From: Burkholderiales bacterium
GTDB lineage: Bacteria > Pseudomonadota > Gammaproteobacteria > Burkholderiales > Burkholderiaceae_C
DNA length: 64,000 bases
Direction: 5' to 3'
Assembly (NCBI GenBank): GCA_016195825.1
Contig: JACPYV010000004.1
Span: 56,636-120,635 of the forward strand
The notes beneath the pieces were generated by a model. That model was not told the DNA's origin and searched no databases. It worked only from the letters and a program-made list of their open reading frames with translations. Shown here piece by piece: positions 25,896 to 34,702 of this stretch. How positions within the stretch are numbered: position 1 is the stretch's first letter; each line of letters starts with the position of its first letter. The position numbers and the translations under genes were made by a program.

Positions 25896-26977
25896 GGCTG
25901 TTGTGAACCCGTGTCCACCTCGGCGACAACCGACATGCCGGGACGCAGCCTGCTCGCCAGCGGATCGCTGGCATCCACGGCGATGCGCACAGGCAGCCGC
26001 TGGGGGACTTTGGTGAAGTTGCCCGTCGCGTTGTCTGCGCGGATGACGCTGAATTCCGACCCCATGGCCGGCGCCAGCCGCTCCACACGTCCCTTGAGCC
26101 GTGCATGGCCCAGTCCGTCCACCAGCAATTCGACGGGCTGGCCCGGCGCCATGCGGGCCGTCTGGGCCTCCTTGAAGTTGGCCACCACCCAGACCTGCGA
26201 CGGCACGAGGGCGAGGAGCTGGGTGCCCGGCGTCACGTATTGGCCGAGCTTGACGCCGATCTCGCCAGCACTGCCGGCGCGGGGTGCGCGGATGCGCGTG
26301 TTCTCGAGGTCGATCTCCGCGAGCTGGACGGCCGCCTTGGCCCCCTCGATGGCCGCTTCGATGGCCTGCTGGTTCACATCGACCGCACGCAGTTCCTGCT
26401 GGGCGACCTGGATGGCGGCGCGGGCCTGTGCGGCCTGCGCATCCGCCTGGCGCTGTGCCGCCTCTGCCTGGCGCAGGGCGCTCTCGGCCTGTTCATGCTC
26501 CCGCTGCGACACCGAGCCATCGACCACCAGGGCCCGGGTGCGCCGCTCGTCCGACGTCGTGCGGCCGACCTGGGCCGTCGCGTTGAACTGCGAGGCCTGA
26601 GCCGCCGCGAGCTGAGCCTGGGCATTGGCGATGCCCGCCTCGCGCATGCGGCGGGCCTGTGCGACGTTGGCCAGACTGGCCTGCTGCGCAGCCAGCGAGG
26701 CTTTGGCCTGGGCCAGCCGCTGCCGGTAGTTGCGGTCGTCCAGCCGGACCAGCACCTGGCCGGCATCGACGTTGGCGAAGTCACGCGCCAGCACCTCGGC
26801 GACGTAGCCGTCGACCTTGGGCGCGATGACGGTCACGCTGCCGCGCACATAGGCGTTCTCGGTGGATTCGATGTCCCCCTGAAAAGGCGGCAGGTGCCAC
26901 GCATGGAGCACGAGGGCGATACCGCCGAGGGCGGCGGCCGCGATGGCGACGTTGGAGAGGTGAGGGAGCTTGCGCAT
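25892..26977 (-). CDS. EmrA/HlyD-type membrane fusion protein
   Basis: 361 aa from ATG 26977 (MRKLPHLSNV), 14 bases after the MFS gene; a longer in-frame reading overlaps that gene and is unlikely. One N-terminal helix, then biotinyl-lipoyl half motifs ('VTVIAPKVDGYVAEVLARDF' and 'TRIRAPRAGSAGEIGVKLGQ'), a long Ala/Gln-rich coiled-coil hairpin between them (about 85-220), and a beta-barrel domain. It bridges the inner-membrane MFS pump and the outer-membrane channel. Confidence 0.93.
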   Translation of the reverse strand: MRKLPHLSNVAIAAAALGGIALVLHAWHLPPFQGDIESTENAYVRGSVTVIAPKVDGYVAEVLARDFANVDAGQVLVRLDDRNYRQRLAQAKASLAAQQASLANVAQARRMREAGIANAQAQLAAAQASQFNATAQVGRTTSDERRTRALVVDGSVSQREHEQAESALRQAEAAQRQADAQAAQARAAIQVAQQELRAVDVNQQAIEAAIEGAKAAVQLAEIDLENTRIRAPRAGSAGEIGVKLGQYVTPGTQLLALVPSQVWVVANFKEAQTARMAPGQPVELLVDGLGHARLKGRVERLAPAMGSEFSVIRADNATGNFTKVPQRLPVRIAVDASDPLASRLRPGMSVVAEVDTGSQQP

Positions 26978-26990
26978 GAGGGCTGTCGTT

Positions 26991-28592
26991 TCAGGATCTG
27001 GCGGCGGATTGGCGGCGCAGTCCCCGGACGGCAAGGACCGTGAGCCAGAGCAACATGGCCGCGGCCAGTACGGCGGTGTTCAGGAACAGGTCGTCGTAGG
27101 CCAGCACGAAGGACTCGCGGCTGAGCTGTTGATGCAGCAGCGCGAGGCCTTGCTGGGCGCGCGCCGTGGGGTCGGTCACGAACCGGGCCACCGAGCCCGT
27201 GAGCTGGCTCAGGCGCAGCGCCACTTGCGGATCACCGATCTCCAGGTGCTCGACGAGTGCGGCGTAGTGGAAAGTCTGGCGTCGGGCCACCCAGGTGCTG
27301 ACCCACGCAGAGCCGAGCAGGCTGCCCATGAACTGCGCCGCGCTGAATGCGGCCAGAAAGCTCACCAGCCGGCGACCGCCGTCCGCCATGACCGGCCCGA
27401 AGCCTTGCAGCAGCGAGGCACTAAAGAACAAGCCCAGGCCGACGGCCAGCAAGGTCTGACTGATGTAGAACTGCTCGGGCCGGCTCAAGGCCGTGGCGCA
27501 GCTGTCAATCCAGGCGGCGCACAGCACCAGCGCCACAGCGAGAACCGACAGCAACGGTGCGCCTCGCTTGACGGCCAGGACGGCGGCGAGCACGAAGCCG
27601 GTCAGCAATCCGGCGCTGGCCAGGGAAAACAGCGTCTGCATCTGCGCGTTGGACTGGCCCAGCACCGACATCAGCCCCACGACGCCCACCGTCTGCTCCG
27701 ACAGCACGATGCGAAACAGCAGCACGGCCAGCACAAAGCGCAGCATGTAGGGTGTGGCCAGCCAGCGCAGGTCGATCAGCGGGTGGGGGCGATTCAGGTC
27801 GATCAGCGCATAGAGCGCCAAGCAGGCGATGCCGAGTGCCAGGCACCAGCCCAGCCAGGGGGCCTCGGTCCACCAGGCCAGACGCCCCTGGGAGACGGTC
27901 ACGCACAGCAGGGCCAGGCCCGCGGCGTACAGCATCAACGGCAGCACATCGCCTGCTTCGAATGCGGCCTGCCGTGGCTGCGGCTTCAAGGGCACGGCAT
28001 GGATGGCCGCCACGCTCAGCGCGGCCAGCGCCACGTCCAGCAAGAACAACCCATGCCAGCGACCGGCCGCCAGCAGGTCGGGTGAGACCACGCGGCTCAG
28101 AGGGCCCGGCAGCTGCAGGCAGGCGAATCCGATCAGCAGCGCCAAGGGCGCGAGCTTCTGAGGCAGTGCCTCCATCATGTAGAAGACCGCCAGGGTGCTC
28201 AGCGGCGCAGCAGCGAGGCCGAGCGCGGCGCGCACCGCGATCGCCGAGCCCAGTGTGTCCGTCAGCAGGTGCAGCGCGCTGATCGCCAGGAACACCCACA
28301 GGCTGGCGACCGTGAACGCACGCAGCCCGAAATGCAGGCGTATCTTGGTGACGAGCAAGGTGGCCGACAGCGCCGTCGCAAAGTAGGCGGTCGTCAGCCA
28401 ACTGGCCTCAGCGGCAGTTGCGCCCAGTGAGCCTTGGATATCACCGAGGTTGTTGGTGACCAGGTACAGGCCGAAGCCCTGGGTCAGCCCGAGCAGTACT
28501 GCGGCCAAGGCGCGTGCGAGCGACAGGGCTTTGTGGGTGGGCAGCTCCGACGCCAAGCCGGGCGGCGCCATGGGGGCGAGGGCTGTTGTCAT
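26991..28592 (-). CDS. EmrB-like MFS drug exporter (DHA2 family)
   Basis: 533 aa from ATG 28592; about 14 membrane helices. The region 'SLGATAAEASWLTTAYFATALSATLL' matches the DHA2 motif A neighbourhood and 'AALGLAAAPLSTLAVFYMMEAL' the following helices. It is the first gene of the operon and supplies the proton-driven pump for the EmrA- and NodT-like proteins. The substrate cannot be told from sequence. A divergent AraC-type gene lies 0.6 kb upstream and may control it. Confidence 0.9.
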   Translation of the reverse strand: MTTALAPMAPPGLASELPTHKALSLARALAAVLLGLTQGFGLYLVTNNLGDIQGSLGATAAEASWLTTAYFATALSATLLVTKIRLHFGLRAFTVASLWVFLAISALHLLTDTLGSAIAVRAALGLAAAPLSTLAVFYMMEALPQKLAPLALLIGFACLQLPGPLSRVVSPDLLAAGRWHGLFLLDVALAALSVAAIHAVPLKPQPRQAAFEAGDVLPLMLYAAGLALLCVTVSQGRLAWWTEAPWLGWCLALGIACLALYALIDLNRPHPLIDLRWLATPYMLRFVLAVLLFRIVLSEQTVGVVGLMSVLGQSNAQMQTLFSLASAGLLTGFVLAAVLAVKRGAPLLSVLAVALVLCAAWIDSCATALSRPEQFYISQTLLAVGLGLFFSASLLQGFGPVMADGGRRLVSFLAAFSAAQFMGSLLGSAWVSTWVARRQTFHYAALVEHLEIGDPQVALRLSQLTGSVARFVTDPTARAQQGLALLHQQLSRESFVLAYDDLFLNTAVLAAAMLLWLTVLAVRGLRRQSAARS

Positions 28593-29213
28593 CGCAGTGC
28601 TTCCACGATGGGCCGGCACGTCGGGATTTGCGGCCGTCCCGACCGTCCTGACACAAGCTGCTGGCGGTGCCAAGTTGGCGTTGGCTCGTCTGCGCGCGCA
28701 GGTTCACAGGCCGGTCGAACAAGGCTTATCAGCCGATGCGCCGAAGAGCCGTGGAACGGCGCGACAAGGTGCGCATCGGTCCGCGGCGCGAGCGCCCGTG
28801 CCACCGACAACCCCAGCGCAAGCCGCTGGAGGGTGATGAGCCGCAGCTGCCGTGGCTGCAAGCGCCGTTGTACAGAAGAAGCCTCGTTCATGCAGGTCCG
28901 ATGGGGTGAAGAGCCGTCCGGCCGGGGCAGTGCCACGCCGAGCCCTCTCGCCCTGATTTGGGGCGATGGCGAAGGAGCCAGGCGGTGTGTCACCAGGGGA
29001 GCGGTGGTCGGCCTGTGACTTGCGCCGTCGCACCTCGCTCGACCCAAAGAATTCTGTCCACGGCCTTGCCGCGCACAAAGTCAGAGTCGGACAGCGCGCG
29101 CATCGGAGCGGACAACCCGGCGCGTCAGGTCAGCTTGGCCGTCATGCTGGCCGTGCAGAATGCGCGAACCTCACAAGCCCGCTCGACGCTTTCGTTTGCG
29201 CCTGCACAGCCCC
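28593..29213. other. Divergent intergenic region, no gene recognised
   Basis: Long frames exist on both strands (GC-rich sequence makes them common) but none translates to anything recognisable or has a plausible start. It should contain the promoters of the efflux operon and of the AraC-type regulator. Confidence 0.5.
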
Positions 29214-30323
29214 ATGCTCATTGACTCTCGTCCTTGCGCGGACTTGGCGCCGCGGGCTCCTCGCTTCCCGGTCCACGCCGCGGCCCGGCTGAGCGAGAAG
29301 ATCTATGCGCCGCTGAAGATCCTGAGCGTCGTGCAAGCCTTGGCCGAATGCGGCGTCGTCGGCGAGGCTGCCTTGGCGGACACCGGCCTGAGCGCCGAGC
29401 AGATCCGCGATCCCGAGGTTCTAACCTCAGTGCAGCAGTTGTTGATCGTGGCGCGCAACGCTGTCCGCCTGTGCCCCAGCCCAGGGCTCGGTCTGCTGAC
29501 CGGCCAGCGCATGCATGTCAGCAGCTATGGGCTGTACGGCTACGCGATGCTGTGCTCAAACACCATGCGCCAAGGCTTCGAGATGGCCATGCGCTACCAA
29601 GACCTCGGCACGCCCGTGATGCCGGTGGCTTTGTTCGAGGATGGCGACAAGGCGATCTGGCATCTGCCGAACCACACTGACGTCGAGGTGCTGGGTCTGA
29701 GTGCCCAGGAATACGCCTTTTTCCTGGACATGCAATTCGCGATCCATGTCACCCTCATCAAGGACGTGATGGGGCCCTGGTGTGTGCCGGCCGAGGCGCT
29801 GTACTCGCTGCCGATGCCCAACCATGCCGAGCAGTTGGCCAGGACGCTGGAATGCCCCGTTCGCTTTGGTGAGGGCGTGAACGAGCTGCGCTATCCACGC
29901 GCGTGGCTGGACCGCTCGCCGCATATGGCCAACCCCATCACCGCCGCGCAAATGTCCGAGACCTGCGAGCGCCTGATGGCGCAGATCCTTTGGCAGGCGG
30001 GTCTGACGCGTCGCGTCTACGAGGAGCTCACACGGACGCCAGGGCGGTTTGCGAATATTGAGACGGTGGCGTCGTCGCTGTGCATGACCTCGCGCACGCT
30101 CAGGCGCAAGCTGAGCGACGAAGGCACATCATTCAGCGAACTGTTGGCGCGTGTGCGCCACGCGCTGGCGCAGGACTATCTGCGCGCGACCAACCTGTCT
30201 GTCGAGGACATCGCTGCAGCGTTGGGCTTCAGTGACGCGAGCAGCTTCAGGCACGCGTTCAAGCGCTGGTCGGGGAAGTCGCCACTGGAGTGCCGTCGCA
30301 GCGTGGGCCGCTCCGGGGCGTGA
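29214..30323 (+). CDS. AraC-family transcriptional regulator (OruR-like)
   Basis: 369 aa from ATG 29214; ATG 29160 would add 18 residues and neither start has a clear ribosome-binding site. Residues about 30-215 form the arabinose-binding-type domain seen in OruR/ArgR-type regulators ('YGLYGYAMLCSNTMRQGFEMAMRYQDLGTP', 'VTLIKDVMGP'). The C-terminal ~100 residues hold two HTH motifs ('NIETVASSLCMTSRTLRRKLSDEGTSFSELL' and 'SVEDIAAALGFSDASSFRHAFKRWSGKSP'). It faces away from the efflux-patatin-MgtC operon and is the natural candidate regulator. Confidence 0.85.
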   Translation: MLIDSRPCADLAPRAPRFPVHAAARLSEKIYAPLKILSVVQALAECGVVGEAALADTGLSAEQIRDPEVLTSVQQLLIVARNAVRLCPSPGLGLLTGQRMHVSSYGLYGYAMLCSNTMRQGFEMAMRYQDLGTPVMPVALFEDGDKAIWHLPNHTDVEVLGLSAQEYAFFLDMQFAIHVTLIKDVMGPWCVPAEALYSLPMPNHAEQLARTLECPVRFGEGVNELRYPRAWLDRSPHMANPITAAQMSETCERLMAQILWQAGLTRRVYEELTRTPGRFANIETVASSLCMTSRTLRRKLSDEGTSFSELLARVRHALAQDYLRATNLSVEDIAAALGFSDASSFRHAFKRWSGKSPLECRRSVGRSGA

Positions 30324-30612
30324 TGTCTTCGCGCACCTGTTCCGTGCCGGGAGGTCGCAACTTCTGGCTGATCCGTTCGAGCGCACAGCTTCATGGTCGC
30401 GGCCGAGAGGAACAGCTTCAAAGCACCGGCCGTCGCTCCCCCCGATGGTTGCCAACATCGACAAGCAGCGCCCCATCCTCGAAGACTTGGGCGGCGGTCG
30501 CGGGCTTCCCGAGCCGTGGTCTGGCGAGGTGGCGCTGCACAGGAAAGCCTGACGCTGCAGCAGCCCCGACCTCGCTGAATCACGCCTCGGCGGGCGGCCT
30601 GGGTTGTCGCTT
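30324..30612. other. Gap between convergent genes
   Basis: No recognisable gene and no clear terminator between the AraC-type gene and the last gene of the oxidase cluster. Confidence 0.4.
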
Positions 30613-31761
30613 TCAGGTCTTTCTGAAAGAAAACAGCTCCTTGATCTGAATATTCAGGTCTTCAGATGGCTTTTTGCGCAAGGTGTTGATCTGAATATGT
30701 GGCCAGCGGGTGGTCTGCCCGTCGGAGCCAAACATGAATTCAAAGATGATGATCTGCCGGTACTGAAGTTGCAGGATTTCCTGGCCGTCTTCAACCACCG
30801 TTTCTATCCACATGCTGAAGTCGACGTCGGTGACGTTTGCGAAGCGTTTGACAAACGGTATGTTCAGAATGCCACCTTGTGGGCCGCCGTCGTGCTTGTT
30901 GGACAGTTCGATCAGCGTATAGCCGGTGATGTTTTGATTTCTGATGGCGTCGCGCAAACGCAGGTCGGGCCGCACTGAATAGGGATAGTGGCTGTCGGCA
31001 ACGATTCGCTGGGTATAAGTTTTGTTGCCGTCAGGGTCGGTCACGGGAAGTGACTTGTCATGCGCCCAGGCTGGCGCGGGTTCGTCGAGATTCAGTGGAT
31101 TGCTCGGTGTGGCGCCCGCCGAGCCCATGCTGGGCGAGATCGAGAGAAACGGGGGCTGCCAAGCGGCGGTGCCGCTGGGAAACTCGGGCTTGCCCTGAGT
31201 CACGACCTGGAAATCGCCGGTCAGCATGATCGAGCTGCCATGGGGAATCGTGCCGCTGCGCGCGATGGCGTATGGCGGCACGAAGTTGGGACCGTTCGCA
31301 CCGGCGCCAATGCTGATGCCAGGGTATCCGTTGTCTTCCAGCACCGATTGTTCGTCGGCCGGATGGTTGTACATCTGATTGCACCAGAGGTACATGCCAT
31401 CCTCTCGGTGGATGCCCGCCCCGTCGCTGACACGCTGGATGCTCTGGTTGTACAGGACTGCGCCGATGAATTGTTCATTGGCACCGCCGCGGTTGCGGAC
31501 ACCGCCGTCAACCAGCTTGAAGGTCAGCTCCTCCGTATAGTCTTCGCACAGGAAATGGAAGATGCCGAAGATGGTTTCAGAATTGGTTCCGGGGGAGGGC
31601 ATGCAGGTGGTATGCAGGCCCCAGCCGGTGCTGGTGTTGTCCGGGTTGTGGTTGACCCAGGTGCCTTCAAGCTGCTTCAGCACGCCGTAATCGGCTGCCT
31701 GTGCCAGAACCGCCCCGGTATAAGTGGGGTAAGGCGGTTGGGGTGTCGTGGGAATCGTCAT
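30613..31761 (-). CDS. Unassigned beta-rich protein, last gene of the oxidase cluster (possibly FABP/nitrobindin-like)
   Basis: 382 aa from ATG 31761 with GGAGAT upstream. 'LEGTWVNHNPDNTSTGWGLHTTC' near residue 30 looks like the first strands of a FABP/nitrobindin-type barrel ('L.GtW...G'), and the rest is rich in short beta strands and turns. There is no signal peptide. The composition is clearly less GC-rich than its neighbours, pointing to a different origin. It lies 105 bases after the LodB-like gene. A heme- or small-molecule-binding role is only a guess from the fold hint. Confidence 0.6.
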   Translation of the reverse strand: MTIPTTPQPPYPTYTGAVLAQAADYGVLKQLEGTWVNHNPDNTSTGWGLHTTCMPSPGTNSETIFGIFHFLCEDYTEELTFKLVDGGVRNRGGANEQFIGAVLYNQSIQRVSDGAGIHREDGMYLWCNQMYNHPADEQSVLEDNGYPGISIGAGANGPNFVPPYAIARSGTIPHGSSIMLTGDFQVVTQGKPEFPSGTAAWQPPFLSISPSMGSAGATPSNPLNLDEPAPAWAHDKSLPVTDPDGNKTYTQRIVADSHYPYSVRPDLRLRDAIRNQNITGYTLIELSNKHDGGPQGGILNIPFVKRFANVTDVDFSMWIETVVEDGQEILQLQYRQIIIFEFMFGSDGQTTRWPHIQINTLRKKPSEDLNIQIKELFSFRKT

Positions 31762-31866
31762 TGTCCAATCTCCTTGATTTGAGAATTTCACAAGCTACAC
31801 AGAAACCCAGGAAAAGACATCGCTGGATGTTGAAAGAGGGTTGTCCTTGCCCCTTTTGCCGAGCAC

Positions 31867-33336
31867 TCAGGCGGCCTGGACCAAGACGCCACTGCGCTGC
31901 AGCCAAGTCATCACCGCGCCGGCGGCTTCCGGGCGCATCGCGTGGGCCAGCGCGTCATGCAGTTCGCCCAAGGTTTGTTCGCGGTGCAGCAGGGGCCAAT
32001 GCGGGGCGAGGGCCTGATCGGCCACGAACGCCACGGCGCGCGGCAAGCGGGGGTTGGTGAGGGCCGGGGCGGCGCAGACACGGTCTTGCACGACGCAGAG
32101 CTGCGGCACCAACTGGCAGGCCGAATCCAGGCGTACGCGCGTGGTGGCCGGCCAGCGATCCAGGTGTGCTGGCGGGGGCTCGGGGGACTGCGCCGCGGCC
32201 AGGGCTGCGAAGAAGGCGGCTGCGGGCTCGTCGGGTGTCGGGACGGCGGAGGCCGCGCGCGGTCTTGGGGGCGTCGACCTGGCGCGCCAGAAGTCATTGG
32301 TGGCACTCCATGCACGCGCGTAGTGAGCCGCGCACCAGCTGACATGACGTGCGCAGGTCTGGATCAGCTGCTGGGAAAAGTACTGCTCGGCCAGGCTCCG
32401 CCCGGCTTCGTCGGTCGCGTCTGACCAGGTGTGCCAGGCCACGGCCGCCTGCAGGGAAAACCGCATGGCTTTCTCCACGCCGGAACCCGAGATGGGGTCG
32501 AGCGCAAACGCCGCGTCGCCGATCTTGACCCGCCCATGCCGCCAGGCTGCGGTGTCGAGATAGGGCGCGGCGGAGCAAACACGCAGGGGCTGTGCCGGTG
32601 CCAGGTCAGCCAGGGACTGCAGGCTGCGGCTCGAAGTCAGGGCGCGGTGCCACAACGACTGCGGCTGGCCGCCGACCGCGTGGGGATCGGCAAACACGAT
32701 GATGCGCAGCCGGCCGCCCGGCAACGGTGCAGCCCACAGCCAGGCGTCCGGCAGGGCTTCCACCCTCGTGGCAGCCAGGCATTCGGGATCGACCTGGGTT
32801 GCATCGAACTCGGCCCACAACGCGGCCAGGTTGGGGGCGCAAGCCCATCGTGTTCTCGCCGCACCGTGGCGCCCGGTGGCTTCGAACAGCCATCGGGCGG
32901 CGACCTGGCTCACGGTGCCCGTGGCGGGCTCGACGACCTGCACGCGCCACGCTTCGGGCTGGCCTTCGATGGCCAGCACCTGCGCGGGCTGCCACAACCG
33001 CGCACCGCGCGATGCCGCCAATGCCAGCAAGCGGGCGTCGAAGTCGGCTCGCGAGACCACTGCCGTATCGGTGTGGGGTATCGGCAGCAGGGCGTCTTGC
33101 TCCCAACGCAGCAGGCTGGGCCTGCCCGCGACGTGGGGCAGGTCGGTCAGGGCCTCGTCGGCTTGCAGCAAGGCCGTGATGTTGCGAATCCCGGGGGTGA
33201 GCGCCTCCCCGATCTGGTCGCGCGGAAAGCTCGCGCGCTCCACCAGCCCCACCCGGTAGCCGAGCTGGAGCAGGCGCAACGCGGCGCAGCTGCCCGCCGG
33301 GCCCGCGCCGATGACCAGGCAGTCCAGCTCAGTCAT
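31867..33336 (-). CDS. LodB/QhpG-like flavoprotein (putative quinocofactor maturase)
   Basis: 489 aa from ATG 33336. FAD-dependent oxidoreductase of the tryptophan-halogenase/geranylgeranyl-reductase fold: dinucleotide motif 'VIGAGPAGSCAALRL' (Gly10, Gly12, Gly15), 'GEALTPGIRNI', and the second FAD motif 'GDAAFALDPISGSGVEKAM'. The halogenase WxWxIP motif is absent; the matching spot reads 'WLWAAPLP'. LodB and QhpG are flavoproteins of this fold needed to make the cysteine tryptophylquinone (CTQ) of their partner enzymes, and here the neighbours include a LodA-like pair. It overlaps the radical SAM gene by 8 bases. Confidence 0.78.
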   Translation of the reverse strand: MTELDCLVIGAGPAGSCAALRLLQLGYRVGLVERASFPRDQIGEALTPGIRNITALLQADEALTDLPHVAGRPSLLRWEQDALLPIPHTDTAVVSRADFDARLLALAASRGARLWQPAQVLAIEGQPEAWRVQVVEPATGTVSQVAARWLFEATGRHGAARTRWACAPNLAALWAEFDATQVDPECLAATRVEALPDAWLWAAPLPGGRLRIIVFADPHAVGGQPQSLWHRALTSSRSLQSLADLAPAQPLRVCSAAPYLDTAAWRHGRVKIGDAAFALDPISGSGVEKAMRFSLQAAVAWHTWSDATDEAGRSLAEQYFSQQLIQTCARHVSWCAAHYARAWSATNDFWRARSTPPRPRAASAVPTPDEPAAAFFAALAAAQSPEPPPAHLDRWPATTRVRLDSACQLVPQLCVVQDRVCAAPALTNPRLPRAVAFVADQALAPHWPLLHREQTLGELHDALAHAMRPEAAGAVMTWLQRSGVLVQAA

Positions 33337-34702
33337 GCGGCCCCGCGTACCACTGGGGCGCCGCCTGCGAAAGACGGCGATGGGCGCCCAGGGTGTAGTG
33401 CAGCCAGCCGCGGATGTAGTCACAGGCGCCGCGTCCGCGTGCGATCACCTCGTGATGGCAGCCGCCGCCGCACAAGTAACGCGCCCAGCAATCGCTGCAA
33501 GGCGACTGACGGTGAACATGGCGTTCGGCCAGCCACTGCACCTGGCGTTCGCGGGTCACGCCGCTCGTCAGGTCGCCCATCGCGCCGGCCTCATCGCCCA
33601 CGAAGCGGTGGCAGGCGCTCAGCTGCCCTTCGGCCGAGACGCCAAAGTAGCCGGCGCCCGCGCCGCAGGGGTAGGGCCGATGGCTGCCGCGCTGCAACTC
33701 CTTGAGCGCGTTCACCATGTTCATGAAGGGGTAGCGGCGGCCTTCGACGACGGCCTGTTCGAACGCTAGACCGCAGGCGATCATGGCTTCGAGCATTTCC
33801 GCCAGCTCGTCCGTGCCCATTTCTGCGCGACCGTTGGCTGCGCGCAGCAGCGGCGAGAACCCGACGCTGTGAAATCCCATGCCGATGAATCGCTCCAGGA
33901 TGCGCGGCAGGTCGAGGTTGAAGGGCGTCACCGTGACGCGGCAGGACACCTGCATCCGGCGCTGCTGCAGCAGCAAGGGCTGCAGGCGCTCGACGATCTG
34001 CTCGAATGACCCCTTGCCGCCCTTGAACGCGCGCAGGCGGTCGTGTTGCTCGGGAGCACCGTCGAGGCTGACGGTGACCGCGAAGCCATGGGCCTCGAAG
34101 AAGTCGGCGTCCGCCTCGGTGAGCAGGGTGCCGTTGGTGGTCACCGAGAACCGGCAGTCCACACCGCGGGCTGCCGCGCGTTCAGCGGCGTAGCGCGTGG
34201 TGCTTTGCAAGACCGCACGGTTGGCGAGAGGCTCGCCGCCCATGAAGGCCAGGTTCACCTTGCCGCCGGGTTCGGCCTGGTCGAGCAGCCAGTCCACCGA
34301 CTGCCGGGCGATGTCGGTCTCCATGTTCCTGGCCTTGCCCCCGAACTCGCCTTGCCCGGCATAGCAGTAGGTGCAGCCCAGGTTGCACTTCTGCGCCACG
34401 GCGAGCGAGATCGCATGCGCTGGTGGTGGCGCCAGGGGGGCGTCGTCGATGTAGGGCGCGGCCTGCAGGTCGTGAGCACTCAACAGCCGCGCCAGGCCAC
34501 TTGAATCGGCAGCCTCGAACACGGCGCGAAAGTCGTCGGCCAGCGGCGGCGGCACCTGGTAGAGGCGGCTGCCATTGACGACCAGCAGCTGCGCACCCCA
34601 CGCGCCTTCGATCCAGTGGGCATCGCGCAGCCGAGGTCGGGATGACAGGGCAGCCAGGCGCGCTGCATCCGTCGCCTGCGCGGCGTGAGGCTCAGGATTC
34701 AT
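33329..34702 (-). CDS. Radical SAM/SPASM protein (QhpD/PeaB- or anSME-like)
   Basis: 457 aa from ATG 34702. The SAM-binding cluster motif is CNLGCTYC (Cys106, 110, 113), followed by the 'MGGEPL' glycine-rich element. The C-terminal SPASM region has 'YPCGAGAGYFGVSAEGQLSACHRF' and 'SPCSDCWARYLCGGGCHHE' for auxiliary clusters. Relatives include QhpD, which makes thioether links in quinohemoprotein amine dehydrogenase, and sulfatase-activating enzymes. Its overlap with the LodA-like C-terminal half gene (11 bases) and the LodB-like gene (8 bases) argues that it modifies a protein made by this cluster. Confidence 0.85.
   Translation of the reverse strand: MNPEPHAAQATDAARLAALSSRPRLRDAHWIEGAWGAQLLVVNGSRLYQVPPPLADDFRAVFEAADSSGLARLLSAHDLQAAPYIDDAPLAPPPAHAISLAVAQKCNLGCTYCYAGQGEFGGKARNMETDIARQSVDWLLDQAEPGGKVNLAFMGGEPLANRAVLQSTTRYAAERAAARGVDCRFSVTTNGTLLTEADADFFEAHGFAVTVSLDGAPEQHDRLRAFKGGKGSFEQIVERLQPLLLQQRRMQVSCRVTVTPFNLDLPRILERFIGMGFHSVGFSPLLRAANGRAEMGTDELAEMLEAMIACGLAFEQAVVEGRRYPFMNMVNALKELQRGSHRPYPCGAGAGYFGVSAEGQLSACHRFVGDEAGAMGDLTSGVTRERQVQWLAERHVHRQSPCSDCWARYLCGGGCHHEVIARGRGACDYIRGWLHYTLGAHRRLSQAAPQWYAGPHD

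Noticed and set aside
28593..29213. A TetR- or LysR-type gene upstream of the efflux operon
   Set aside because: None of the frames shows an HTH or a plausible start; only the AraC-type gene beyond it is supported.
30646..30657. 12-base palindrome CTGAATATTCAG as an operator
   Set aside because: It lies inside the coding 3' end of the beta-barrel gene and has no promoter context.
31867..33336. Tryptophan halogenase
   Set aside because: The fold matches, but the WxWxIP motif is missing and the neighbours point to LodB/QhpG-type maturation.
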